Shown here in pieces: positions 15,533-23,936 of a DNA stretch of 64,000 bases (positions within the stretch are counted from its first letter, which is position 1; each line of letters opens with the position of its first letter). This DNA is from Bordetella genomosp. 2. Lineage in GTDB: Bacteria; Pseudomonadota; Gammaproteobacteria; Burkholderiales; Burkholderiaceae_B. Under the pieces are notes generated by a model that worked only from the letters and a program-made list of their open reading frames with translations, was not told the origin of the DNA and searched no databases. A program made the translations under genes and the position numbers. The stretch lies in assembly GCF_002261345.1 (NCBI RefSeq), contig NZ_NEVT01000003.1, forward strand, positions 310,001-374,000, read 5' to 3'.

Positions 15533-16684
15533 CTACGCGACCCGATACCGCTCGATCACGTCCTCGCGCAGCCGCACGCCCAGCCCGGGTTCCTGCGGCA
15601 CCTGCATGTAGCCGTTCTCGATCTTGGGGAAGCCGTCGGGCAGTTCCCACAGCAGCGGGTCGCGCTGCTTGTTGGCGAAGATCTCGACGAACAAGGCGTG
15701 CGGGTTGGCCGCCATCAGGTGGACGGCCACCTGGGGCTCTTCATGGTGCGCCATTTCGACGTTCATGAAGCGCGCCATTTCCGCCACGCGCTGCCATTCG
15801 GTGATGCCGCCGCACAGGGTGCAATCGAGGTTGAGGATCGAGACGCCGCCCTTGGTGATCAGGTCGCGGCAGGCGCGTCCGCTGATCTCGCCCTGGCCCA
15901 CGTTGATGGGAATGGAGGTCTTCATGGCCAGCAGCATCAGCCCGTCGGTCTGGTCATACCATTTGCACGGCTCTTCCATCCAGCGCACGCCGAGGTCGGC
16001 GCGCTCCATGGCGACGCAGAACTTGACGGCGTCGAGCGGGTCCCAGCCCTGGTTGGCGTCCACGGTGATGACGAAGTCCGGCCCGCCGGCCTGGCGGGCC
16101 GCCCGCACGCGGGCGAAGTCTTCTTCGAGGCTGGCCCGGCCGACTTTCATCTTGATGCCGATGCAGCCGGCCGCGCGCACCATGTCGACTTCTTCGGCAA
16201 TGGCGTCGAGCGGATCCTTGCCGTCCTTGGGGTAGTACCCGCCGATGGAGATGACCGGCACGCGATCGCGCACGCCGCCCAGCAGTTTGTACACGGGTGC
16301 GCCGTAGAGTTTGCCGCGGGCGTCCCACATGGCGTTGTCCAGGCCGCTGACCGCCTGCATCAGGATGCCGCGCGGATGCATGTCCAGCTGGTGCAGGCCG
16401 CGGTTGCCCAGGTCCAGGTTGAGCTTGAACATGGCGTCCCACAAGCGCTGGTAGTCGCGCACGTCCTGGCCCACCAGCAGGGGGGCCAGGTGGTCCCGGA
16501 TGACCCGCACGATGTCGCGCTGGGTGTGGAATTCGTCGCCGCCGTAGGTTTCGCCGACGATGCCGTTGTCCAGGTGGACGCGGGTGACGATGGTGGGGCG
16601 GGTGCTGACCTGGTAGGTGCCGCCCTTGAATACTTCGCTCAGGCTCATGTCCAGCGCAATGGCTTCGACGTGGGCGATCTTCAT
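15533..16684 (-). CDS. Enolase-superfamily enzyme (mandelate racemase/muconate-lactonizing group)
   Basis: The protein has 383 residues from the ATG at 16684, which has a GAGAGGA site at proper spacing; an ATG at 16690 abuts the ribosome site and is less likely. Members abstract a proton alpha to a carboxylate and then dehydrate, racemise or lactonise sugar acids. Catalytic and metal features are KxK at K178/K180 (GIKMKVG), D209 (VTVDANQGW), E237-E238 (WMEEP), E266 (GQGEISG) and a His pair at 313-314. The gene follows the Bug gene below in the same direction. The substrate is not identifiable; a sugar-acid dehydratase is most likely. Confidence 0.88.
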   Translation of the reverse strand: MKIAHVEAIALDMSLSEVFKGGTYQVSTRPTIVTRVHLDNGIVGETYGGDEFHTQRDIVRVIRDHLAPLLVGQDVRDYQRLWDAMFKLNLDLGNRGLHQLDMHPRGILMQAVSGLDNAMWDARGKLYGAPVYKLLGGVRDRVPVISIGGYYPKDGKDPLDAIAEEVDMVRAAGCIGIKMKVGRASLEEDFARVRAARQAGGPDFVITVDANQGWDPLDAVKFCVAMERADLGVRWMEEPCKWYDQTDGLMLLAMKTSIPINVGQGEISGRACRDLITKGGVSILNLDCTLCGGITEWQRVAEMARFMNVEMAHHEEPQVAVHLMAANPHALFVEIFANKQRDPLLWELPDGFPKIENGYMQVPQEPGLGVRLREDVIERYRVA

Positions 16685-16784
16685 CTGCATTCCTCTCGGT
16701 GATGGTTCGTGGCCCGCGGCGGGCCAGGCTGGAAAAGGGGCGGCTCCGGCCCGCCGGCGCCGCCGCCGGACTGGTGATCCGGCC

Positions 16785-17774
16785 TTACTGCGGCGCGATG
16801 CCCGCGTCGCGGATCACGCGCTGCCATTTCTGCTGTTCGCTGGCGGTGAAGTCGCGCAGGGCGTCAGGTCCGGTTTGCGCGGCGGGCAGGACGTCGATGC
16901 CGTTCTGCCGCAGGCCGTCGGTGAAGGACGGGTCGGCCAGCGCTTTCATGTAGGCGTCGCGCAAGGCGTCGATGGCCGGCTGGGGCGTGCCGGTCGGCGC
17001 ATAGATGCCGTACCAGGTGGAAGCCAGGAAGCCCGGCAGTTCGCCGCCGGCCAGGGTCGGCACGCCGGGAAACAGCGACATCTCCGATTGCGAAGTAAGG
17101 GCCAGCGCCTTGAGCCGTCCGCCTTGCACCTGGGGCAGCGAGACGTTGGTCTGGTCCAGCATCGCGTCGATCTGGCCACCCATCAGGTCGGTCATCGCCG
17201 GCCCGGTGCCCTTGTACGGCACGAAGGTGAATTTCACTTGGGCCGTGGCGGCCAGGTGTTCGGCCGCCAGGTGCGACGACGAGCCGACGCCGGCGGTGCC
17301 GAACGTGAGTTTCTCGGGGTGCTTGCGCGCCTCGGCAAGCAGGTCGGCCGCGCTGTTGTAGCGCGCATCCTGCTTGACCAGCAATACCATCGGCGTGTCG
17401 GGGAAGCGGAACACCGGCGTGAAGTCGCGCAGCGGATCGTATTTCAGCGACTTGAACAGGTACGGCGCGGCGGCCATGGTGCCGATGTGGCCGACGAACA
17501 GGGTGTAGCCATCGGCTTGGGCGCGCGCGGCGCGCATGGCGCCCAGGGTGCCGCCCGCGCCCGGCACGTTCTCGACGATGATGCTCTGGCCCAGTTCGGT
17601 CGCCACGCGTTGCGCGACGGTGCGGGCGATGGCGTCCGTGGGGCCGCCCACCGCGAACGGCACGATCCAGGTAATGGCCCGCTCCGGATAGGGCGCGGCG
17701 CTGGCCGAGCCCAGGATGGCGGCGGCGGCCATGCCCGCCGCCCAGCGCCATGCTGCTGTGGCAATGCTTGTCAT
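16785..17774 (-). CDS. Bug/TctC-family periplasmic solute receptor
   Basis: This 329-residue protein starts at 17774 after a GGGGAG ribosome site. Its signal peptide is about 26 residues (AAWRWAAGMAAAAILGSASA, then AP). Bug motifs follow: ITWIVPFAVGGPTDAIARTVAQ, IIVENVPGAGGTLGAMRAARA, FGTAGVGSSSHLAAEHLA, and FVPYKGTGPAMTDLMGG. It is upstream of and co-directional with the enolase-superfamily gene (100-bp gap) and divergent from a LysR gene. It probably delivers that enzyme's sugar-acid substrate. Confidence 0.93.
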   Translation of the reverse strand: MTSIATAAWRWAAGMAAAAILGSASAAPYPERAITWIVPFAVGGPTDAIARTVAQRVATELGQSIIVENVPGAGGTLGAMRAARAQADGYTLFVGHIGTMAAAPYLFKSLKYDPLRDFTPVFRFPDTPMVLLVKQDARYNSAADLLAEARKHPEKLTFGTAGVGSSSHLAAEHLAATAQVKFTFVPYKGTGPAMTDLMGGQIDAMLDQTNVSLPQVQGGRLKALALTSQSEMSLFPGVPTLAGGELPGFLASTWYGIYAPTGTPQPAIDALRDAYMKALADPSFTDGLRQNGIDVLPAAQTGPDALRDFTASEQQKWQRVIRDAGIAPQ

Positions 17775-17893
17775 GTTGTCTCCCCTCTCTGTGCTTGAAA
17801 TTCCCGCGACCGGGCCTGGCGACACGCCTTGGCCGCGTGATGCGGACGCTTGGGCGTGGCACGGAGGGAATCATATCGGCCACAGTTGGCTAT

Positions 17894-17910
17894 ACAATCC
17901 ACCGGATTGT
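17894..17910. promoter_or_regulatory. Inverted repeat, probable LysR operator
   Basis: ACAATCC-ACC-GGATTGT is perfect over 7-bp arms. It lies 20 bp before the LysR GTG start and between the divergent Bug and LysR genes, fitting autoregulation and control of the Bug/enolase unit. Confidence 0.55.
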
Positions 17911-17930
17911 CACTTCATGATGCACGAATC

Positions 17931-18860
17931 GTGGCTGATCTTTCCAACCTGTCCGACCTGCGCCTGTTCGTCGAAGTGATCCGGCATGGCAATTTCGTGC
18001 GCACGGCCACCGAGCTGGGCATGTCCCCTTCCTATGTCAGCAAGCGCATCGGGTTGCTGGAGGCGGAGCTCGGCGTGCGCCTGCTGCACCGGACCTCGCG
18101 GCAGGTCAGCGCCACGCCGCAGGGCGAGAAGACCTATGAATGGGCGCGCGGTATTCTCGACCGGGTGCGGCAGATGCAGGACGCGCTGGCCGAAGACGCC
18201 AGCGAACCGCGCGGCTCGCTGCGGGTCAGTTCGAGCTTCCGGCTGGGACGCAACCATGTGGCGCCGGCGATTTCGTTGCTGGCCAAGCGCTATCCCCGGC
18301 TGGACGTGTCGTTGACGGTCCTGGACCGCCCGGTCGACCTGCTGAGCGAGGGGCTGGATATCGACATCCGCATCGGCCAGGTGCCCGAGCCTCATCTCGT
18401 CGCGCATCGCATCCTGCAGAGCCACCGGATCCTCTGCGCCGCGCCGTCCTACATCGAGCGCCACGGCGCCCCGGCGCAGTTATCCGACCTGGCGCGGCAT
18501 TCGTGCCTGGTGTTCCGCGAACGCGACCAGCCCTTCGGCACCTGGCGGCTGACCGGGCCGCGCGGCCTGGAGTCGGTCAAGGTGACCGGGACCCTGTCTT
18601 CCAACAACAACGACATCATCCGCCAGTGGGCGTTGGACGGGCACGGCATCGTGCGGCTGGCCGAATGGGATTGCGCCAAGAGCCTGTGCGCGGGCGAACT
18701 GGTCCAGGTGCTGCCGGCCTACCGATGGCCGGCCGATATCTGGGCGGTGACCACGGGCCGCCTGTCGGAGTCGGCCAAGGTCAGGGTCTGCGTCAACTTC
18801 CTGCGCGAGCAGCTCACCTCCGGGCCCTATGCACTGTGGCCCACCTTGCCGGCGCGCTGA
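17931..18860 (+). CDS. LysR-family transcriptional regulator
   Basis: From the GTG at 17931 the protein has 309 residues and begins MADLSNLSDLRLFVEVIRHGNF, the usual LysR opening; the longer ATG form would add an unlikely 27-residue tail. The HTH spans about residues 16-43 (FVRTATELGMSPSYVSKRIGLLEAELG). The effector domain resembles the DsdC/TtuA-like subgroup (GSLRVSSSFRLGRNHVAPAI). It is divergent from the Bug/enolase-superfamily pair and probably controls it. Confidence 0.88.
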   Translation: MADLSNLSDLRLFVEVIRHGNFVRTATELGMSPSYVSKRIGLLEAELGVRLLHRTSRQVSATPQGEKTYEWARGILDRVRQMQDALAEDASEPRGSLRVSSSFRLGRNHVAPAISLLAKRYPRLDVSLTVLDRPVDLLSEGLDIDIRIGQVPEPHLVAHRILQSHRILCAAPSYIERHGAPAQLSDLARHSCLVFRERDQPFGTWRLTGPRGLESVKVTGTLSSNNNDIIRQWALDGHGIVRLAEWDCAKSLCAGELVQVLPAYRWPADIWAVTTGRLSESAKVRVCVNFLREQLTSGPYALWPTLPAR

Positions 18861-19247
18861 CGCCGGCGCCAGCCGCCACCTGTTGTGACTGCGGGGCGCG
18901 CGCATCGTCGATGCCCGTCGTCCGGGCGCAGCCCCGCCGCCGCGCGCCACCCTTTTTGTGGCGGCGGCGCGTCAAAAGATGAAAATTAGATTGAATTGAG
19001 ATATTTAGGAAAGATTTTGAATCTGGGCTAAATATCATTTATTCGGAGATATTGATTTCAAATAAAAGCGTCATTATTTCGGGCATGGATTGCTGATTAT
19101 TCATTTGCATTTCAAAAGCATTGAAAAGTTGGTTTCCGGGCCGTAGTTGTTTTCCATCCGCGCAGATACGATCGCCGGGCATTCAGTTGTTTCGTGGGCC
19201 GCAAGGCCGAATGCCATTGATTTATCGACTCGAATGGAAAGTTAATA
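18861..19247. other. Non-coding AT-rich leader upstream of the Hint gene
   Basis: This is the longest gene-free stretch in the window, 387 bp. The first 115 bp are GC-rich like the rest of the genome. From about 18975 the composition falls sharply: runs such as GAAAATTAGATTGAATTGAG and TAAATATCATTTATTC dominate. No ORF with coding character or RNA gene is evident. The AT-rich part probably holds the Hint gene promoter and may be a nucleoid-protein silencing target. I could not fix a -35/-10 pair with confidence. Confidence 0.5.
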
Positions 19248-20843
19248 ATGGCGAAAATAACCCTCGGCCCATGGCCTCTCTCGAATACTCAGGATGTAGA
19301 TCAATCCGATTATGTCGGTGACACGCTGACCGTTGATACGATTATCGGAAATTCCACCATCAATATTGCCAATTCCAGCGGTTCCGATGAAACCTTGATG
19401 CTGAAATTGACGCGCCTGAGCCCGATCGGCGGTACTACCACGGTGAATATCGGGGAAAATGCCCACGTAGGCCTGGCGGAAGGCTTCGATTTCAGCATCG
19501 GGCAGGTCAATAATTTCAATCTTGCCGATGGCGCGACGCTGCAGTATTCGTCCGCCACCTTCTCGGTGGGCGGCCTGAATTCGGCCAATTTCAACCTGGG
19601 GGCCGGCGGCCAGTCCACGCTGATCTACGACCCGCAGGGCACCGACCTGACCCTGTTCAACAGCACGCCCAAGGTCAGCGGCCTGTCGGCCGGCGACCAG
19701 ATCCAGGTGCTGGGCGCCACCAGCGGCAGCGTGGAAGGCAGCGAACTGGTGTTCCGCGATGCCGATGGCAGGGTGCTGGGCCGGTTCAACGCGGAAGGCG
19801 AGGATCTTTCCAAGGTCGTGTTCGAGAACGGCGTCATGACGTACGCCTGCTTCCTGAAGGGCACGCACATCGCCACCCCGGACGGCGAAGCGGCGGTGGA
19901 AACGCTGCGGGCCGGTGACCGCGTGCTGACGGCGGACGGCAAGGTCGCCACCGTCAAGTGGGTAGGCTACCGCAAGCTGCACAAGGCCAGGATCCCGGCG
20001 CGCGACGCGGTGCGGGCCTTCCCGATCACCTTCCAGCGCGGCTCGATCGCCGACAACGTGCCGCACCGGGACCTGTGCCTGTCGCCGGGGCACCATGTCT
20101 ATTTCGACGGCCTGCTGGTGCCGGCCATGGCGCTGGTCAACGGCCAGACCATCGTGCAGGACTTCAAGGTCTCCACGTTCGAGTATTTCCATGTCGAGCT
20201 GGAAGAGTTCGGGATCCTGCTGGCCGAAGGCCTGCCGGCCGAGTCGTATGTCGATACCGGCAACCGCTCCATGTTCCAGAACGCCGGCGAAGTCGCCCTG
20301 AACCCCGATTTCGGCCCCGCCACCGGCCGGCCCGACATCGCCGGGATCAAGGTGGTGCAGCAAGGTCCCCAGGTGGAGGCCATTCGCAAGCGCCTGCTGG
20401 CACGCGCCGCGTTGCTCAGCGGCGCCCGGCTGGTCAAGGATGCCGAGCTGTGCCTGATGGTCGGCGCGCAGCGGGTCGATTGCGGCGCGCCATGCGACCG
20501 GGACGGCATGTACCGGTTCGCGTTGCCGGCCGGGCTGCACGACGATGTGCGCATTGTTTCCAACAGCGCCGTGGTGCGCGACGTCTCGGCGCATGCGCGG
20601 CGGGATCTCCGCTGCATCGGCGTCGGTATCGTCGCCCTGTCGATCGAGACGGCCGACGGCGTGCGCAGCATTGCCCTGGATGATGCGGCGCTGCAGGGAT
20701 TCCATCCCGTGCAGGATGTGCATGGCGTGAAGATGCGCTGGACCACCGGCGAGGCCCGCATTCCGGCCGCGCTGCTGCACGGCGCGACGGCGATCGAGGT
20801 GCACGTGCTGCGCACCTATCAATACTGGAAGAAGGCCGCCTGA
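19248..20843 (+). CDS. Hint (Hedgehog/intein)-domain protein of unknown function
   Basis: This 531-residue protein has three parts. Residues 1-200 are rich in N, G, T and S with recurring short strands (TINIANSSGSDE, TTVNIGENAHVGLAEG, NFNLADGATL, NFNLGAGG), suggesting a beta-solenoid. Residues 201 to about 345 are a Hint_2-type domain: C201 opens ACFLKGTHIATPDGEAAVE, then LRAGDRVLTADGKVATVKWVGYR, LCLSPGHHVYFDGLLVPA and a closing SYVDTGNRSMF. Residues 346-531 are a second globular region ending RTYQYWKKAA. Hint folds cleave or splice at their first Cys. No splicing C-extein is apparent and no signal peptide is seen. It is followed by a terminator-like stem and the winged-helix gene. Confidence 0.8.
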   Translation: MAKITLGPWPLSNTQDVDQSDYVGDTLTVDTIIGNSTINIANSSGSDETLMLKLTRLSPIGGTTTVNIGENAHVGLAEGFDFSIGQVNNFNLADGATLQYSSATFSVGGLNSANFNLGAGGQSTLIYDPQGTDLTLFNSTPKVSGLSAGDQIQVLGATSGSVEGSELVFRDADGRVLGRFNAEGEDLSKVVFENGVMTYACFLKGTHIATPDGEAAVETLRAGDRVLTADGKVATVKWVGYRKLHKARIPARDAVRAFPITFQRGSIADNVPHRDLCLSPGHHVYFDGLLVPAMALVNGQTIVQDFKVSTFEYFHVELEEFGILLAEGLPAESYVDTGNRSMFQNAGEVALNPDFGPATGRPDIAGIKVVQQGPQVEAIRKRLLARAALLSGARLVKDAELCLMVGAQRVDCGAPCDRDGMYRFALPAGLHDDVRIVSNSAVVRDVSAHARRDLRCIGVGIVALSIETADGVRSIALDDAALQGFHPVQDVHGVKMRWTTGEARIPAALLHGATAIEVHVLRTYQYWKKAA

Positions 20844-20850
20844 GGCCGAT

Positions 20851-20876
20851 GTCCCGGCCGCGCCAGCGGCCGGGAC
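20851..20876 (+). terminator. Strong hairpin after the Hint gene
   Basis: GTCCCGGCCG (20851-20860) pairs perfectly with CGGCCGGGAC (20867-20876) across a 6-nt loop. It starts 8 bp after the Hint gene's TGA stop. Only TTCG follows rather than a T-run, so it may be an RNA-stability stem or a weak terminator. Confidence 0.55.
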
Positions 20877-20942
20877 TTCGCCGCCAGGAGGCGTTGGCGT
20901 GAGAAGGCCCGTCCCGGGCCGCGGTGTCGCCGGGGCGGCCGG

Positions 20943-20966
20943 CCTGCAATCACGGTATTTTGCAGG
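20943..20966. promoter_or_regulatory. Inverted repeat before the winged-helix regulator
   Basis: CCTGCAA (20943-20949) and TTGCAGG (20960-20966) are separated by 10 bp, ending 12 bp before the GTG start at 20979. It could be an operator; the binding protein is unknown. Confidence 0.35.
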
Positions 20967-20978
20967 CAGGCAGGTAGC

Positions 20979-21749
20979 GTGCGGAAAAGAACCAAGTACA
21001 GCGCGAAGATCCTGATCTGCTCGGATGTCCGCGCCGCAAACCTCATTGCAGATGGCTTGACCGCCCTGGGCTGTCCGGCCCGGGTGTATCGGGAAGACGA
21101 ATATCCGCTTGGCGACGGCCGCGCCAGCCGGCGCGTCATTGTCTGCGCGCCGCCGCCGCAGCGGGCGCTGGCGGCGGCGGGCGATATCGTGCGCATCCGG
21201 CCCGACGCCTTGCTGATCTGTGTCGGCTATGACCAGCACCTGGGCACCCGGCTGTTGTTGGCCGGCGCGGACAGCTGGATGCCGCTGCCCGAAAGCGACC
21301 TGCTGGTTTTTGCGATGCTGCAGGCGCTTGACCGCCTGCTGCGGCGGCGCGCCGGGCGGGATGCGGCGGACGACCGGGGCCTGCCGGCGGCGACAGCCCG
21401 CGCGCTACGGCTTGGCGCGGCGCGCCAGCGCCCGGCCGGGAACGCAACCGGCGCGGCGGGGGCCTGGTGCCTGTCGAAGAACAATGCCCTGATCGCGCCC
21501 GATGGCGCGGGCGTGGTGCTCTCCGCGCAGGAGGCGCGCCTTATACGAGGCTTCTTGCGCAGCCGGGATCACATCGTCATGAAGGGCGACCGGGAGATTT
21601 TCGGCGGCCATGCGCTGGCGGCCCGCTCCACCGCGCTGATGATCAGCCGCCTGCGGGCGAAGTTCCGCAGGCTCGGCGCCGAGCTGCCGATCAAGTCGCT
21701 CTATGGCATTGGCTACCGGTTCCACGCCCCGCTCGAGGGCGAGGCGTGA
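20979..21749 (+). CDS. Winged-helix (OmpR-type) protein with degenerate receiver domain
   Basis: This 256-residue protein starts at a GTG. Residues about 8-120 have the alternating pattern of a receiver domain (KILICSDVRAANLIADGL, VIVCAPPP, ADSWMPLPES). The phosphorylation residues are missing: no acidic pair ends strand 1, CAPPP stands where the phospho-Asp belongs, and no Lys is in the LPES segment. Residues about 170-252 are an OmpR/PhoB winged helix (LSAQEARLIRGFLRSRDHIVMKGDREIFGG; ISRLRAKFRRLG; LYGIGYRFHAP). It should bind DNA without classical phosphorylation. It follows the Hint gene on the same strand and may regulate it. No histidine kinase is nearby. Confidence 0.75.
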   Translation: MRKRTKYSAKILICSDVRAANLIADGLTALGCPARVYREDEYPLGDGRASRRVIVCAPPPQRALAAAGDIVRIRPDALLICVGYDQHLGTRLLLAGADSWMPLPESDLLVFAMLQALDRLLRRRAGRDAADDRGLPAATARALRLGAARQRPAGNATGAAGAWCLSKNNALIAPDGAGVVLSAQEARLIRGFLRSRDHIVMKGDREIFGGHALAARSTALMISRLRAKFRRLGAELPIKSLYGIGYRFHAPLEGEA

Positions 21750-21898
21750 CGCGGCTGGCCGCGCCAGCCCGGCGCTCGCCATGGCCCAGGCCGAATCACC
21801 ATTCTTGGCACTTCCGGCCGTGGCATGGACGCCGCAGCATAGGGGTTGCGCGCCAGGCCCGGCCTGGCGCCGCGCGATCCCGCTTCAAAGGCCCATCC

Positions 21899-22381
21899 AT
21901 GACCCGACAACGCCTGGACTATTTTGCAGTTTCCCCCGAGTTTTCCAAAGCCTATCTGGCGTTCAGCGCCGCCCTGAAGGCCAAGCCCGTCATCCGCGAA
22001 TTCGAGGACCTGGTGACGATCCGGGCCTCGCAGATCAACCAGTGCGGCTTCTGCCTGGACATGCACGTCAAGCAGGCCCGGATCCATGGCGAGCGCGAGC
22101 TGCGCCTGCATCACATCGCCATCTGGCGCGACTCCACGCTGTTCTCGCCGCGCGAGCGCGCCGCGCTGGCCTGGACCGAGGCGCTGACCGTGCTGTCGCC
22201 GCAGGGCGTGCCGGATGCGGTGTATGAGTCGGTGCGCCAGGAACTGTCGGAAACCGAGCTCTCGGACCTGACCTTCCTGGTGGTCGGCATCAACGGCTGG
22301 AACCGCCTGAACGTCGGTTTCTGCACCACGCCGGGCTCGGCCGACCGGCAGTTCGGCCTGGACAAGGCCGGCCTGGACTGA
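21899..22381 (+). CDS. AhpD/carboxymuconolactone-decarboxylase-family protein
   Basis: This 160-residue protein has the peroxidase-type AhpD motif: C49-G-F-C52 with H56 in NQCGFCLDMHVKQ, preceded by an acidic residue in FEDLVTIRASQ. Such proteins are small thiol peroxidases or reductases and are widespread near oxidant-response genes. The ending FLVVGINGWNRLNVGF is typical. It is convergent with the MocR regulator and lies 149 bp after the winged-helix gene. Its reductant partner is not in the window. Confidence 0.9.
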   Translation: MTRQRLDYFAVSPEFSKAYLAFSAALKAKPVIREFEDLVTIRASQINQCGFCLDMHVKQARIHGERELRLHHIAIWRDSTLFSPRERAALAWTEALTVLSPQGVPDAVYESVRQELSETELSDLTFLVVGINGWNRLNVGFCTTPGSADRQFGLDKAGLD

Positions 22382-22397
22382 AGGCTGGCGCGCCGCC

Positions 22398-23813
22398 TTA
22401 CAACAGCGCCGCGATGCGCCGGCCGAGTTCCTCGGCCTGCTGGCGCGACGCGATATTGGTGAAGCTCAGCATCAGCCCGCGCGGGCCCGCGGCCGACGAC
22501 CAGCGCGACAGCGCCTGGGCATACATGCCGTGTTCGAGCATGCGGTCGGCCAGCCGGGCGTCGCTGGCGCGGCCCGCCAGGCGCACCACCAGGTGCATGC
22601 CGCCCGGCTGCGGCTCGATCTGCATGCGCGACCCGAAGGCGGCCGCCAGCCCGGCCGCCGTGGCCTGCCGCCGTTCGGCATAGAGCTTGCGCATACGCTG
22701 GATGTGCCGCGCGAAATGTCCTTCGGTCATGAACTGGCTGACGATGCCCTGCGCCAGGCCGGGCGCGCCCGCGCCCAGCACCTGGTTGATGCGTTCGAAG
22801 CGCGGCACCAGCGCCGTCGGCACGACCAGGTAGGCCAGCCGGATGCCCGGGAACAGCACCTTGCTGAAAGATCCGGCATACACCACGCGGCCATGGCGGT
22901 CCAGGCTCTGCAGCGCCGGCAGCGGGCGGCTGACATAGCGGTATTCGCCGTCGTAGTCGTCTTCGACGATCCAGGCCTTGCGCTGGCGCGCCCAGTCCAG
23001 CAGCGCCTGGCGCCGCGGCAGGCTCAGCGACATGCATAGCGGGCTCTGGTGGGCGGGCGTCACGATGGCGGCCTGCGCGTCCGCGTAGCGGGCCACGCCT
23101 TGCGCGACCTGCATGCCTTCGGCGTCCACGGCGACCGGCGCCGGCTCGATGCCGGCTTGCGCCAGCAGTTCGCGGGTGGGCGGATAGCCGGGATCTTCCA
23201 CCCAGGCGCGCGCGCCCGGGTGCAGCAGCGCCTGCACGATCAACTGCAGGCTGCCGCGATAGCCGGTGGTGACGAATACCTGCTCGGGCGAGCACAGGAT
23301 GCCGCGCGCTACCTGCAGGTGCGCGGCAATGGCGGTGCGCAGCGCGGGCAGGCCATGCGGCGGCGGGTACATCAGGTCGGCCGCCTGCATGCCGCGCAGG
23401 TAGCGGGCGCCCAGCCGCGCCCAGAGCTTGCGGGGAAATGCATCGAGCGCCGGCATGCCCATCTGGAACGGCAATAGCGCGGCGGGCGACAGCCAGGCGC
23501 CGCCAGCAGCCGTGCGCGTCGGCGCGGCGGCGACCGCGGCTGCCCGCGGCTGCAGGCCCGGGGTCACGATGGTGCCGGCCTGGCCGCGCGGCTGGATATA
23601 GCCTTCGGCGCCGAGCAGCGCGTAGGCCGTTTCGACCGTGCCGCGGGCCACGCCCAGTTCCTTGGCCAGCGCGCGCGCCGCCGGAATGCGCCCGCCCGGC
23701 TTGAGCACCCCCTTGGCAATCGCATCGCGAAAGCGCGCGTAGATCTGCCGGTACAGGGGCTCGGCCCCGGCGCCCGAGAGCGGTGGCGAATGGTGCGGGG
23801 GCGATAATTTCAT
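22398..23813 (-). CDS. MocR-family (GntR-HTH plus aminotransferase) regulator
   Basis: This 471-residue protein fuses a GntR winged helix (residues about 18-85: LYRQIYARFRDAIAKGVLKPGGRIPAARALAKELGVARGTVE) to a class I aminotransferase-like domain. The PLP lysine lies in AGSFSKVLFPGIRLAYLV, and YDGEYRY and the aspartate region VEDDYDG are present. Such proteins sense PLP or an amino compound and usually control a divergent gene. Here the divergent unit is the GNAT plus AzoR-like pair. A 14-bp palindrome overlaps its own start codon, fitting autoregulation. Its closest named relative is PdxR, but no pdxST genes are present, so that name is not used. Confidence 0.9.
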   Translation of the reverse strand: MKLSPPHHSPPLSGAGAEPLYRQIYARFRDAIAKGVLKPGGRIPAARALAKELGVARGTVETAYALLGAEGYIQPRGQAGTIVTPGLQPRAAAVAAAPTRTAAGGAWLSPAALLPFQMGMPALDAFPRKLWARLGARYLRGMQAADLMYPPPHGLPALRTAIAAHLQVARGILCSPEQVFVTTGYRGSLQLIVQALLHPGARAWVEDPGYPPTRELLAQAGIEPAPVAVDAEGMQVAQGVARYADAQAAIVTPAHQSPLCMSLSLPRRQALLDWARQRKAWIVEDDYDGEYRYVSRPLPALQSLDRHGRVVYAGSFSKVLFPGIRLAYLVVPTALVPRFERINQVLGAGAPGLAQGIVSQFMTEGHFARHIQRMRKLYAERRQATAAGLAAAFGSRMQIEPQPGGMHLVVRLAGRASDARLADRMLEHGMYAQALSRWSSAAGPRGLMLSFTNIASRQQAEELGRRIAALL

Positions 23814-23862
23814 GGACTAGTCCATATGTCGTTTTATGGCTCTTTCGATTATGTCATGGACT
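23812..23862. promoter_or_regulatory. Probable MocR operator: palindrome plus repeat
   Basis: ATGGACTAGTCCAT (23812-23825) is a perfect 14-bp palindrome overlapping the MocR ATG. A third ATGGACT half-site recurs at 23856-23862 in the divergent gap. Repeated half-sites of this kind are usual for MocR regulators. Assignment is by position and repetition. Confidence 0.6.
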
Positions 23863-23936
23863 GCCTAGCATGACGGCATCGCTGGTGGCGCGCCACGCGC
23901 GGCCGCGGCCCACCCCATGTTTCAGCAAGGACAGTC

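Noticed and set aside
18918-18960. A terminator in the GC-rich stretch after the LysR gene
   Set aside because: The apparent pairing around CCACCCTTTTTGTGG has only a 5-bp core with mismatches beyond it; the T-run lies in the loop, not after the stem.
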